From contig NZ_RAPS01000001.1 of assembly GCF_003610255.1 (NCBI RefSeq), positions 2,790,001 through 2,854,000 on the forward strand: a stretch of 64,000 nucleotides of DNA, read 5' to 3'. A model generated the notes under the pieces. The model was not told the origin of the DNA, searched no databases, and was given only the letters and a program-made list of their open reading frames with translations. The translations under genes were made by a program, and so were the position numbers. Origin of the DNA: Streptomyces sp. TLI_171 (GTDB lineage Bacteria > Actinomycetota > Actinomycetes > Streptomycetales > Streptomycetaceae). Position 1 is the first letter of the stretch, and every line of letters starts with the position of its first letter. Below, piece by piece: positions 29,192-37,985 of the stretch.

Positions 29192-29632
29192 TCACCATTG
29201 CGGCCTCGCGCCGTCCGTCGGCCGGCTCTGAGTCGGCGTCGCCTGCGTCGGGCCGGTGTTTGCGCGGTCCAACGAGGCCTGGTCCCAGGTCGCGGACCAA
29301 CCGTCGTGCGCGAGGGACATGCGCTGGCGGGTGTTCCGCTCCTGCTCCTCGTAGTTCGTCGCGGTGTGGTCGGCGTTCTGCTGCACCTGGTCGATGGTGT
29401 CCTGAATCTCGAAGAGGATCCGGTTCAACGCCTCGCGCATGTCCGTGTACTTGGCGTGCAACGCCTGCGCCTCTGGGAACGTTCCGAACGCATTTGTTCC
29501 GATCCCGGTCGGCCCGTAGACCTTCGCAGTGCCCGCACCTTCGTCGAACTCCTTGAGCAGGCCGCGGACTTGTGCCGCGAAAGCCCGCAGGCTGTCGACC
29601 TCTACCTGGAAGCCCTTGCCACTCGTGCTCAT
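29192..29632 (-). CDS. WXG100-like protein, module 1
   Basis: A 146-residue all-helical protein with no signal peptide. The helix-turn-helix hairpin plan and the C-terminal disordered tail (PTQATPTQSRPTDGARPQW) fit ESX partner or substrate proteins. The expected WxG turn is replaced by a longer loop (YGPTGIGTNAFGTF), so it is a divergent member. The ATG at 29632 begins MSTSGKGFQVEVDSLRAFAA. It is the first gene of the module, 48 bp before the Gly-rich substrate gene, and could form a heterodimer with it. Confidence 0.75.
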   Translation of the reverse strand: MSTSGKGFQVEVDSLRAFAAQVRGLLKEFDEGAGTAKVYGPTGIGTNAFGTFPEAQALHAKYTDMREALNRILFEIQDTIDQVQQNADHTATNYEEQERNTRQRMSLAHDGWSATWDQASLDRANTGPTQATPTQSRPTDGARPQW

Positions 29633-29772
29633 GTATTCGTACCTCCCCCGTACCTGCTGCCCGCTCGACTGCCCGCTCGACCGCCTGGGGCCCGTTGGAA
29701 AGTTGGCTCCAACCCATATGTCTAACACATGGGACGGCCCGTCAAAACGCCCCCTGGTGGCTGGGGGTGGGT

Positions 29773-30462
29773 TCAGGCGGCGGGGGTGGCGGCGGTGAGG
29801 GCCTGGCGGCAGAGGGTGTCGGCTCGGCGGGTGGTTTCGGGGAGGCGGTAGGAGGGGGTGAGGGCGAGGGTGACGGCGGTGGCTTCGGGGAGGCCGATGC
29901 GGTGGCCGGTGGAGAGGAAGACGGGTTTGACGCCCTGGCGGGTGCGGAGGGCGCGGCCGACCGTTTCGGTGCCGTCGAGGAGGGGCGACCAGTCGCCGCG
30001 GTGGTCGCCGGGGGTTTCGTGGGTGAAGGTGAAGGGGTTCTTGGCGACGCCGAGGGTGGGGAGGCCGGTGTGGACGCCGAGGTGGCTGGCGAGGCCGAGG
30101 CGGCGGGGGTGGGCGAGTCCGTAGCCGTCGCAGACCACCAGGTGGGGGGTGCGGGTGAGGCGGGACAGGGCGTCGAGGACGGCGGGGAGTTCACGGAAGG
30201 CGAGCAGTCCGGGGACGTAGGGGAAGGCGACCCGGCCGACGGCGGTGGCCTGTTCGACGACGTCGAGGGTGGCGTAGTCGAGGAGGACGGCCGCGGCGGC
30301 GACCACGTCGCGTTCGTCGTCGTAGGCGACGTCGACGCCGGCGATCAGGGTGCCGGGGCGGCGTGGGGGTTCGGGGCCTTCGGGGACGACGAGCGGGCGC
30401 AGGCGTTCCTGTTCGGCGCGGGCGGCCTCGGCGGTGGTGGGCCAGTCAGCGGGGACGGTCAC
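29773..30462 (-). CDS. nfi: Endonuclease V
   Basis: Cuts DNA or RNA near deaminated adenine (inosine). The 229-residue product has LIAGVDVAYDDERDVVAAAAVLLD with the metal-binding Asp, FPYVPGLLAFRELPAVLDAL, VVCDGYGLAHPRRLGLASHLG and LPTLGVAKNPF, all diagnostic of Nfi. GTG at 30462 follows GGAG at seven bases and gives the usual length; the frame is open much further upstream. Together with RdgB it forms a second defence against deaminated purines in this window. Confidence 0.93.
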   Translation of the reverse strand: MTVPADWPTTAEAARAEQERLRPLVVPEGPEPPRRPGTLIAGVDVAYDDERDVVAAAAVLLDYATLDVVEQATAVGRVAFPYVPGLLAFRELPAVLDALSRLTRTPHLVVCDGYGLAHPRRLGLASHLGVHTGLPTLGVAKNPFTFTHETPGDHRGDWSPLLDGTETVGRALRTRQGVKPVFLSTGHRIGLPEATAVTLALTPSYRLPETTRRADTLCRQALTAATPAA

Positions 30463-30798
30463 GGCGGCTCCGGGTGGGTCGGACGCGGGGGGCGGGCGGG
30501 CGGTGGCCGTCCCGGTGTTCTCCGTACGCACGCTATCGGGCGCGCGCGCGGCAGCGGGAGCGGTGGTGCGCTGCCGCGGAGTGAGCCTGTGCGCCCCCTG
30601 TGCCCCGGAGTAGGTCAACTTCCAGCGGTTAGGCTGTACTTACCGAGAACGACGCTGAACCCGAAGCTGAACCAGCACCAGCACCAGAACCTGGACCCGG
30701 GCCCGGACCGCAGCGGGGGCGACCCCGTGCACGGCCCTCGCGCCGCGCCTGCTGACCGAACTTCCGCCCGCGTTCCCCCGCGCGAAGGGTTGACCGCC
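30463..30798. other. Gap before small membrane protein gene
   Basis: A 336-bp gap between divergent genes. TTAGGCTG near 30630 could be a -10 region for the rightward gene. A short open stretch rich in Glu/Pro/Ala codons follows it, but it has no start codon. Nothing else is recognised. Confidence 0.4.
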
Positions 30799-31161
30799 AT
30801 GCCGCGCCTCGCCGCCGTGACTCGTGCCGCCTCGTCCCGTGCCGCTGCCTCCCGGGCCGCCTGGTCCGGGGCAAGGAACCGGCCCGGCGCCGCGCAGTTG
30901 TGCGCCGGCACGCTGATCGCGGCGGGCTCCGCGGTGGCGTTGCTGGCCGTGTCCGGGGAGCTGGGGGTGTGGCGGATCGCGGTGCTGGTGGCGTTCGCCG
31001 TCGCGCTCGGGCTGCTGTCGACCGTGCTGCTGACCTCGGTCGCGGCCCGCCGCCGCCCGTCCCCCGCGGTGCCCGAACCGACCGCGCCCGGTGCGCCCGC
31101 ACCGGCCCCGCCCGTGCCGGCCTCGGCCGCGCAGCCGGTGTACGCGCACCAGGCCCGCTAG
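30799..31161 (+). CDS. Small two-TM membrane protein
   Basis: A 120-residue hypothetical membrane protein. A basic, Arg/Ala-rich N-terminus of about 35 residues precedes two hydrophobic segments (AQLCAGTLIAAGSAVALLAV and IAVLVAFAVALGLLSTVLLT). A Pro/Ala-rich cytoplasmic tail ends YAHQAR. AAGGG lies nine bases before the ATG at 30799. No family recognised. Confidence 0.65.
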   Translation: MPRLAAVTRAASSRAAASRAAWSGARNRPGAAQLCAGTLIAAGSAVALLAVSGELGVWRIAVLVAFAVALGLLSTVLLTSVAARRRPSPAVPEPTAPGAPAPAPPVPASAAQPVYAHQAR

Positions 31162-31277
31162 CGTCCGCCGGGCTCCGGCGAACGCAGAGACTCCCGGGCC
31201 CGCGGCAGGTCGATCGCTGCCGCGCGCCCGGGGCCCACAGAGGTCGAACAGGCCGTCCGGAGAGGTCCAACAGGCCG

Positions 31278-31958
31278 TCAGGCGGTGGACACCACCACGG
31301 TCTTGGCCCCCTTGTCGTGGATGCACTGGCGGTAGGGCTTGTCGAAGACGCCGAACAGGCCGTCGACGGGCCACCAGAGGCCGCCGCAGCAGATCAGCGC
31401 GGGGACGACGAAGACCGAGGCCCGGGTCCAGGCGGCGCCGGGGGTGGGCGAGGAGCCGTCGGCCAGCATGGCGACCCGGACCTTCATCAGCTTCTTGCCG
31501 AGGGTCTGGCCGTCCCGGCTGAACATCAGACCCTCGTAGACCAGGAAGAGCAGGTAGCCGAGCCAGGCCGAGCCGACCCAGCCGTCCTGCTTGCCGAAGT
31601 TGGCGAACGGGAGGAGCACCACGATGGCGACCGCCTGCACCAGGATCCAGTCGAGCACCTTGGCGACGATGCGGGCGCCCCAGCCGCCGAGCGGGGGCAT
31701 TCCGGGGACCGGGCCCGGGCCGGGGGTGCCGTACGGGGATCCGTAGGGGTCGCCGGGGGGCGGGGTCTCGCCGGGCGGGGGGCCGTAGCCGGGCGGCGGG
31801 TTGTCGTAGGGGGAGCCCGATCCGGCCGGTGCACCGTACTGGCCACCGTAGCCGGGCGGGGAGTCGTACGGGCTGCCCGACGACGACGGGGGCTGCTTGT
31901 CGAAGGACGGCTTGTCGCCCTCCCCCGGCTCGGTACCAGAGGGGTCGTAGCTGCTCAT
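31278..31958 (-). CDS. RDD-family membrane protein with Pro/Gly/Tyr-rich N-terminus
   Basis: A 226-residue protein. The N-terminal 90 residues are disordered and rich in GSPYD and PPPGYG repeats. The RDD domain follows: GGWGARIVAKVLDWILVQAV with its conserved Arg and Asp, a second segment GYLLFLVYEGLMF, and DGQTLGKKLMKVRVAML, the usual RDD loop. RDD proteins are integral membrane proteins; some have been linked to ion exchange. A C-terminal Cys-containing extension (FDKPYRQCIHDKGAK) is unusual. ATG at 31958. Confidence 0.85.
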   Translation of the reverse strand: MSSYDPSGTEPGEGDKPSFDKQPPSSSGSPYDSPPGYGGQYGAPAGSGSPYDNPPPGYGPPPGETPPPGDPYGSPYGTPGPGPVPGMPPLGGWGARIVAKVLDWILVQAVAIVVLLPFANFGKQDGWVGSAWLGYLLFLVYEGLMFSRDGQTLGKKLMKVRVAMLADGSSPTPGAAWTRASVFVVPALICCGGLWWPVDGLFGVFDKPYRQCIHDKGAKTVVVSTA

Positions 31959-32058
31959 GCGACGAGTAGAACATCGCAAATACTACGATGTTGGGATATT
32001 CGGGCCGTTTCTGTCCGTTTTGCCGGTCTTCGGGTGAACGGGTCGGCTTGACGGCCCC

Positions 32059-33855
32059 TCAGCCGCGCTCGGCCCGGACCACCCGGGTGCGGGCCACCCG
32101 GTCGTGCCAGGCCCGCCGGGCGGAACGGTCCAGCAGTGCGACCGCCGGGCCCAGCAGCAGGACGGTGCCCAGGCCGCGCACCAGCCAGCGCAGCAGCGAA
32201 CGGCCGAACCCGGGCGGCCGGGCGCCGTCCGCCGCCACCACCCGGATGCGGGCCAGCCGCTTGCCGAAGGTCTGACCGGTCCGGGCGATCGGCAGCACCT
32301 GGTACAGCAGGCCGAACACCACCAGGACCCCGAGCAGCACGCCCAGCCGGCCCAGCACCACCCCGTCCAGCAGCCACACCTGGTGCTGACGGCCCGTCAG
32401 CCTGGCTACCAGTGCCGCCTGGTCGATCTTCCGCTGGACGTGCGTCACCACCGCCCCCGCCAGCGGCACCGCGACGGCCGCACCGACCACCGCCCACACC
32501 GCCCCGTCCACCAGCCAGGCCAGCGCCCGCGCCCCGACACCCGCGGGAACGGACGCCGGAGCCGCAGCCCGCCGCGCCCGCGTCCCGGACCGGGCCCCGG
32601 CCCGCTCCCCCCGAGCCGCCGCCCCGGGGCGGGCCCGGCGCTGCTCCCCCGGCCCGCCCCGGGACTCCGATTCCGGCGACGACGCCGTCCTCGACCCCTC
32701 CTTCGACGCCGAAGCCGGTACGGATGCCGACTCGGGCTCCGGTTCCGGGCGCGGCGGGCGCACCCGCTCGGCCGCGACGTGCGCCGCGCGCGGGTCCCGG
32801 CCAGGGCGCTTCCCGGCCGGCGCGGACACTGTCGGCTCGGACGCCGACGGCGCGGACACTGTCGGCTCGGACGCCGACGGCGCGTCAGGCGTCTCCGCCG
32901 TTCCGACCGCTTCCGTCACGGGGGCGGCCGCGGCCGGCGGTTCGACGCCCCAGGAGACCCAGCGCGGCGCGCCGCCGGTCTCCATCAGCCCGCGTTGCGC
33001 CCGCGGGTCCGCCCGCCAGCCCGAGTCGGCGGGCGGCTCCGCGGGCCCGGCCACCGGCTCGTACAGCGCGCCGGGCCCGGCGGCCAGGCCGACCGTGCCG
33101 CCGTCCGCCCCGTGCCAGGGCGAGCCGCCGTCCGCCCCGTGCCAGGGCGTCCCGTCGAGCGGCTGGGCGACCCGTGGCGTGGGCGGCGCGGCCTCCTCGG
33201 CGGCATGCGCAGGCGCAGGCGCGGGCGCGGGCAGCTCCAGCGGTCGGGCGGCGGCCTCGACCTCCCGCCACTCCCCACGACCACCGCCGTTGGCGCTGCC
33301 GGCGCCGCTGCCGTTGCGGGGCACGACGAGGGCGCCCTCGGGCAGGCCGGGGCGCAGCGCGGCGGCGGTCGCCCAGGACTCGGCGGTGACCGGCTGGAGC
33401 CCGTTGCCGGCGACCGCCCACGGGGTCTGGTCAACGGGGCGCAGCGGGGCCATCTCCGTGCGGGGGCGGATCTCCAGCTCGCCGGGGAGCCCCTCGCCCG
33501 GCGCGGGGAAGACGGGGTACTCGGGGGGCTCGGACATGGTGAACGCGGTCTGCGCGCCGGTCTCGTCGAGGTAGACGGGGCCGGTGTCGACCAGCGGGGC
33601 GGCGGGCGCGGCGGGGACGAGGCCGGGCGGGACGCTGTAGGGAGGCGGGCTGAGGTAGCGGGCGACGAAGCGCGGGGGTTCGAGGTGCTCGCCCGCCGCG
33701 GGGGCGGGGCGACTGGTGCCGGGGACCCAGGCGTGGCCGGCCCAGAAGCGGACGAAACCGGGCACCGACGGGTCGGGGTAGTAGCCGGGGGCTCCGGCGT
33801 CTCCGGCCACGGGCGCGCCGTGCATCGGGCCTGCGGTGGAGGGCCGGTCCGTCAT
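32059..33855 (-). CDS. Large RDD-family protein with DUF2510-like N-terminus
   Basis: A 598-residue protein. The first 50 residues (GYYPDPSVPGFVRFWAGHAW) resemble the DUF2510 motif that often begins actinobacterial membrane proteins. A long, low-complexity Pro/Ala/Glu/Ser-rich middle contains a repeated DGTPWHGADGGSPWHGADGG segment and a repeated ASEPTVSAP segment. The C-terminus (from about residue 440) is an RDD domain: ARALAWLVDGAVWAVVGAAV, then GQTFGKRLARIRVV. It is tandem with the smaller RDD gene on the same strand, about 100 bp away. Confidence 0.8.
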   Translation of the reverse strand: MTDRPSTAGPMHGAPVAGDAGAPGYYPDPSVPGFVRFWAGHAWVPGTSRPAPAAGEHLEPPRFVARYLSPPPYSVPPGLVPAAPAAPLVDTGPVYLDETGAQTAFTMSEPPEYPVFPAPGEGLPGELEIRPRTEMAPLRPVDQTPWAVAGNGLQPVTAESWATAAALRPGLPEGALVVPRNGSGAGSANGGGRGEWREVEAAARPLELPAPAPAPAHAAEEAAPPTPRVAQPLDGTPWHGADGGSPWHGADGGTVGLAAGPGALYEPVAGPAEPPADSGWRADPRAQRGLMETGGAPRWVSWGVEPPAAAAPVTEAVGTAETPDAPSASEPTVSAPSASEPTVSAPAGKRPGRDPRAAHVAAERVRPPRPEPEPESASVPASASKEGSRTASSPESESRGGPGEQRRARPGAAARGERAGARSGTRARRAAAPASVPAGVGARALAWLVDGAVWAVVGAAVAVPLAGAVVTHVQRKIDQAALVARLTGRQHQVWLLDGVVLGRLGVLLGVLVVFGLLYQVLPIARTGQTFGKRLARIRVVAADGARPPGFGRSLLRWLVRGLGTVLLLGPAVALLDRSARRAWHDRVARTRVVRAERG

Positions 33856-34267
33856 TGCGTCTTCCTTCGTACCGGCACCGCGGCGTGCAGGTGGGCGGAC
33901 GTGCGTGGGTGCGGACGTGCGTGGGGGAGCCGCGGGCGGAGAGTCGCCGGGCAGTCACAAAGGGTAGTACTCGGAGCGGCCCGGTCCGCCGGGTTCGGCG
34001 GAACTCGTGAAACGGGCGGTGTCTCGTGGTACGGCCGGTGCGTCCGCGACGGTTTCCGGACGGCTCCGGGGCGGCCGCGCCGTCCCGGAGCGGCCGGGCT
34101 GTCCGGAGTCCCCGCCGGGAACAACCGGGGCAGCGGGGAAAAGGTTCTGCGGCAGGGCGGCAAAAAGTTCTCCCGAAAGTTCTCCGCGAACCCGTGTAAG
34201 AGTATGCGGTGCACCTCCTCTCTCCGGCTGCGGGGCCGATCGGCGGCCCGCGGAGCGGAGAGGGTGA
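33856..34267. other. Divergent control region between RDD gene and ssgG-like gene
   Basis: A 412-bp gap. GCGGACGTGCGTGGG occurs twice in tandem near 33895-33925. AAAGTTCTCC occurs twice at 34164-34173 and 34176-34185 in an A-rich patch about 80-105 bp before the ssgG-like start; a third, imperfect copy lies near 34138. These may be regulator sites. Confidence 0.5.
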
Positions 34268-34693
34268 GTGGCCGTGGCCGGACAGTCGACCGGAGTGGTG
34301 GAGCAGGAGCTGGAGCTGAACCTGGTGCTGTCGCCGGAGCGCAGCGTCCCGGTGGCGGCGCGGCTGTCGTACGGCAGCCACGACCCGTTCGCGGTGTACG
34401 TGACCTTCCACCTGGACAGCGGGACGCCGGTGACCTGGGTGTTCGCCCGGGAGCTGCTGGTCGAGGGGACGTTCCGGCCGTGCGGCCAGGGCGACGTGCG
34501 GATCTGGCCGACCCGGTCGGGGCGGCGCAGCCTGCTGTGCATGGCGCTGAGCTCGCCGGCGGGCGACGCCCTGCTGGAGGCGCCGCTGCCGACGGTGGCG
34601 GCCTGGCTGGAGCGGGCGCACCGGCTGGTGCCGCCGGGCGCGGAGCTGGAGGCGATGGACCTGGACGGTTCACTCGCCGAGCTGCTGGCGTGA
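34268..34693 (+). CDS. ssgG: SsgA-like protein, probably SsgG
   Basis: A 141-residue SsgA-like protein, a family unique to morphologically complex actinomycetes that controls septum placement and spore-wall synthesis. The family core is present: LSYGSHDPFAVYVTFHLDSG, WVFARELLVEG and GDVRIWPTRSGRRSLLCMAL. GTG at 34268 follows a GGAGAGGG ribosome site. Its place a few kb past the clpS/pncB/pncA region agrees with SCO2924 (ssgG) of S. coelicolor, the reason for the symbol; assignment to a particular SsgA-like subfamily is tentative. Confidence 0.8.
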   Translation: MAVAGQSTGVVEQELELNLVLSPERSVPVAARLSYGSHDPFAVYVTFHLDSGTPVTWVFARELLVEGTFRPCGQGDVRIWPTRSGRRSLLCMALSSPAGDALLEAPLPTVAAWLERAHRLVPPGAELEAMDLDGSLAELLA

Positions 34694-34817
34694 GCGGGCG
34701 CACGGCGGTGGCGGGGCCGACCCGCCCGCCGGGACGTCCGCCGGAGCGCCCGCCGTCGGGACGTCCCGGGCGGGCGGGGCGGCCGGCGGAGGTGGAGCGG
34801 GCCGGACGGGCCGGTGC

Positions 34818-36230
34818 TCAGCGGGCCGCGGGGGCCTTCTGGGGGCCGGTGCTGCCGAGCCCGTCGACGCCGCTGCGCGGTGCGGGGACGCGGACCAGTG
34901 GGGCGCCGGCGGCCCGCCGCCGGGAGCGGACCCGGAGGGCGGCGACGGCCAGGAAGCAGAGGCCGAGCAGGGGGTAGACGCCCGCGGGGAACTGGCTGTA
35001 CCAGGGCAGGGTGAGGTCGAGTTCGCCCTTGTGCGGGACGATCCACATCGCGAAGGACAGGAAGCCGAGCAGCGTCAGGGCGAAGATGACCCGCCAGCGC
35101 AGCCGCCGGACGGCGGCGGGGCGGGACCGCTCGTGCGCGGCCTCGGCGGCGAGCAGGACGAGCACCGGCACGCACCACACCCAGTGGTGGGTCCAGCTGA
35201 TCGGGGAGATCAGCACGGCGGTGACCAGCGCGGTGCACACGCTCCAGGCGTCGGCGCGCGGCGACCAGCGGGCACTGCGGTGGGCCCAGACGGCGACCGC
35301 GAGTCCGGCGACGGCGACCAGGGCGCCGAGGACGGTGGCGGGCAGCCCGGGGTCGGGGGTGTGCATCAGGCGGGCGATCAGTCCGCGCAGGGACTGGTTG
35401 TCGACGATGACGGTGCTGCCGACCCGGCTGGAGTCGTACAGGTACTTGGTCCAGAAGCCCTGGGTGGCGTCGGGCAGCAGCAGCGCGCCGATCAGGAAGG
35501 TGCCGACGAAGGTGGCGCCGGCCACCAGGGCGGCCCGGACCCGGCCGGTGATCAGCAGGTAGACGGCGAACAGGCCGGGGGTGAGCTTGATGCCGGCGGC
35601 GATGCCGATGGCGAGGCCCTTGCTGCGGGCGCTGTCGGGGCGGGTGAGGTCCCAGAGGATCAGGCAGGCCAGGGCGAGGTTGATCTGGCCGTAGCGCAGG
35701 TTGGTGAAGACCGGCTCCAGCCAGACGCCCAGTCCGGTGACCAGCAGGACGCCGATCGGCCGCAGGTCGCGGCGGGGCCAGCCGACCAGTTTGAAGGACA
35801 GGTGGGCGAGGGTGGCGAGCAGCAGCAGGTTCCCGGCGGTGATGGCGACCCGCAGGAAGGGGATGCCGAACCAGGTGGTCGGTACGAACAGCATCGCGGC
35901 GAACGGCGGGTAGGTGGCGGGCAGGTTCCACTGGGTGACCCGCAGCGCGTACAGGTCGTGGCCGTTCGCGACGGCTTCGCCCTCGGCCCGGTAGACGATC
36001 ATGTCGACCATCGAGGTGCCGACGGCGTGCCGGACCAGCGCGTACGCGAGCAAGGACACCAGGGCGAGCGCGCCGGCCAGCAGCAGCGGCCGCCGGGGGG
36101 CGGTGCGCAGCGCGTCGGCGACGGCGGCCAGTTGTCGGGCCGGGGCGGTGACGGTGCGGCGCCAGGCGGCGGCGGGGGGACGCCCGGGGCCTTCGGGTGG
36201 CGTGGCGCGTTCCGCTTGCACCGTGGTCAC
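34818..36230 (-). CDS. GT87-type (DUF2029) mannosyltransferase
   Basis: A polytopic membrane glycosyltransferase of 470 residues of family GT87, using polyprenyl-phosphate-linked mannose. About ten hydrophobic segments are visible. The first loop has DMIVYRAEGEAVANGHDLYA, with the acidic pair expected at the active site. NLPATYPPFAAMLF, RYGQINLALACLILWDL and GIKLTPGLFAVYLL are family blocks. GTG at 36230 follows GGAGCAAC; a longer frame lacks a ribosome site. The acceptor is unknown; wall or lipoglycan mannosylation is the usual role. Confidence 0.88.
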   Translation of the reverse strand: MTTVQAERATPPEGPGRPPAAAWRRTVTAPARQLAAVADALRTAPRRPLLLAGALALVSLLAYALVRHAVGTSMVDMIVYRAEGEAVANGHDLYALRVTQWNLPATYPPFAAMLFVPTTWFGIPFLRVAITAGNLLLLATLAHLSFKLVGWPRRDLRPIGVLLVTGLGVWLEPVFTNLRYGQINLALACLILWDLTRPDSARSKGLAIGIAAGIKLTPGLFAVYLLITGRVRAALVAGATFVGTFLIGALLLPDATQGFWTKYLYDSSRVGSTVIVDNQSLRGLIARLMHTPDPGLPATVLGALVAVAGLAVAVWAHRSARWSPRADAWSVCTALVTAVLISPISWTHHWVWCVPVLVLLAAEAAHERSRPAAVRRLRWRVIFALTLLGFLSFAMWIVPHKGELDLTLPWYSQFPAGVYPLLGLCFLAVAALRVRSRRRAAGAPLVRVPAPRSGVDGLGSTGPQKAPAAR

Positions 36231-36590
36231 TTGTTGCTCCGTCCGCCGTCGACCTGCGCTGGGCCAGCAGCCGACACTACCCGACCTGTCCGGATGCGCC
36301 ACCGGTCGCGGTCGTCCCGGGCTCCCCTCCTGGGGCCGGCCGGCCGCCGAGCAGGGCGGTCGGTCGGCGGCCCGGACCCGGGACGACCGCAGGTGGTCGG
36401 GACGAGCTTCGTGGTGGGCGAGGCCGTACGGGACGCGTCGAGGCCGACCCTAGCCGGGGCGGCGGGCCGGATCGGCCGGGCCGGGGTGTCATGAGGCAGC
36501 ATTGGCCGGCGCTTAGGACGTATTTAAGGGAGAGGAGCGACACTCAGCTGTCGCCCCCGCGGTAACAGCTCCAGTGTCGGCATCGGTCCG
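36231..36590. other. Gap between kinase gene and GT87 gene
   Basis: A 360-bp non-coding gap. A hairpin at 36541-36576 (AGCTGT with ACAGCT, flanked by CACT and AGTG) follows the histidine-kinase stop and may terminate it. An AT-richer patch near 36520 (TAAATACG on the - strand) could be a promoter element for the mannosyltransferase. Confidence 0.45.
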
Positions 36591-37985
36591 TCAGTCCTTG
36601 CGGCTCAGTCGGCCGGGCCGGCGGCGTTGCTGCCGCGGCAGTTCCACTTCGGTGCGGGTGTTGAGCCGCAGGGCGATCTCGGCTCCGCCGAGGACGGCGG
36701 AGCGGCCGAGCGAGACCTCGCCGCCGGTGCCTTCGGCGAGCTTGCGGACGATGTCCAGGCCGAGGCCGGTGGAGCCTTCGCCGCCGTGCCCGGCGCCCCG
36801 GCGGATGGCCGGGGCGGGGTCGGTGAAGCCGGGGCCGCCGTCGCCGACGAGGACGATCACCGCGTCCTCGCCGGCCACCACGTCGACGGCGAAGGCGGTG
36901 CCGACGGCGGTGTGCCGGAAGACGTTGCCGAGCAGCGCGTCGACGGCGGCGGCGAGGTCGCCGCGCTGCACGGGGACGGGCGCGGGTGCTTCGTCACCGG
37001 CCAGCCGCCAGGGGCGGCCCTCGTCCTCGGCGAGCGCGGACCAGAACGCGACGCGTTCGCGGATCACCTCGACGGCGTCGCAGCCGAGGACGACCGGCGG
37101 GGCGTCCACCGGGTCGCGGCGGGCGGTCCGGATGATCTGGTCGACCTCGCGTTCGAGCTGGGCGACGGCGTGCCGGGTGGCGTCGGCGGCGTCGCCCTCG
37201 CCGAGCGCGGCGGCGTTCAGCCGGAGCACGGTGAGCGGGGTGCGCAGCCGGTGGGACAGGTCGGCGGCGAGTTCCCGTTCGGCGGCCAGCAGGTGCACCA
37301 CCCGGTCGGCCATCGCGTTGAACGCGTAGGCGGCCTCGCGCAGCTCCTCGGGTGCGCCTGCCGCCTCGGGTCCTTCGACCGGGACCCGGACGGTGAGGTT
37401 GCCGGAGCCGAGCGAGCGGGCGGCGGTGGCGAGGCGGCGGGCGGAGCGGATGATCCGGGTGCCCATCCGGTCGGCGACCGCGACGGAGACCGCGACGAGG
37501 GCGAGCGCGACGCCGGAGAGCACCAGCCAGGCGGTGCCGACGCCGCGCGAGAGATCCGCGTCGGGCACGTAGACCTCGACGACGGCGACCCGGCCGCTGT
37601 CGACGGCGACCGGCTGGAGCAGCGCGTATCCGCCGGGGGCGCGGACGGTGCCGGCCCGGCCCTGGTCCTCGGCGGTGGTGAGCTGGGCGGCGTCGACCCG
37701 GGCGCGGCCGACCACGGTGCCGCCGGGCAGGTGGACGGCGAGGCGTTCCTGGGCGCCGGCGTCGGTGGAGGCCAGGGCGCGGGCGATGGCGTCCTGGTCG
37801 GTGGTGATGGCCAGGGCGGGGCCGAGTGCGGCGGCCTGCCGTTCGGAGGCGGTGAACGCCCGGTCGCGGGCGGTCTGCTGGACCATCAGGCCGAGCGGGA
37901 TGAGGAACGCCAGCGCGACCATGACGGTGCCGGCGATGGCGGCCTTGACCATCGCCCAGCGCAGCGAGCGGAGGATGCGCTTCAC
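36591..37985 (-). CDS. Sensor histidine kinase
   Basis: A membrane sensor kinase of 464 residues. Two membrane segments (near residues 15-35 and 165-190) bracket an extracellular domain of about 130 residues. A HAMP linker (RMGTRIIRSARRLATAARSL) follows, then the phospho-accepting H-box LAADLSHRLRTPLTVLRLN and an ATPase domain with DALLGNVFRHT (N), VGDGGPGF (G1) and GSTGLGLDIVRKL (G2). Its GTG start overlaps the regulator stop codon by four bases (GTGA), so the two are translationally coupled. The signal is unknown. Confidence 0.93.
   Translation of the reverse strand: MKRILRSLRWAMVKAAIAGTVMVALAFLIPLGLMVQQTARDRAFTASERQAAALGPALAITTDQDAIARALASTDAGAQERLAVHLPGGTVVGRARVDAAQLTTAEDQGRAGTVRAPGGYALLQPVAVDSGRVAVVEVYVPDADLSRGVGTAWLVLSGVALALVAVSVAVADRMGTRIIRSARRLATAARSLGSGNLTVRVPVEGPEAAGAPEELREAAYAFNAMADRVVHLLAAERELAADLSHRLRTPLTVLRLNAAALGEGDAADATRHAVAQLEREVDQIIRTARRDPVDAPPVVLGCDAVEVIRERVAFWSALAEDEGRPWRLAGDEAPAPVPVQRGDLAAAVDALLGNVFRHTAVGTAFAVDVVAGEDAVIVLVGDGGPGFTDPAPAIRRGAGHGGEGSTGLGLDIVRKLAEGTGGEVSLGRSAVLGGAEIALRLNTRTEVELPRQQRRRPGRLSRKD

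Noticed and set aside
26250..29632. A complete type VII secretion locus
   Set aside because: Only a mycosin and two WXG-type genes are present. No EccB, EccC, EccD or EccE-like gene is found in the window.
30640..30760. Short Glu/Pro/Ala-rich + strand frame (AEPEAEPAPAPEPGPG)
   Set aside because: No ATG, GTG or TTG start lies between the preceding stop and the repetitive part, and there is no ribosome site.
32104..34977. A 957-residue + strand open frame
   Set aside because: It is antisense to the large RDD protein and continues through the ssgG-like gene in a wrong frame. No domain is visible.
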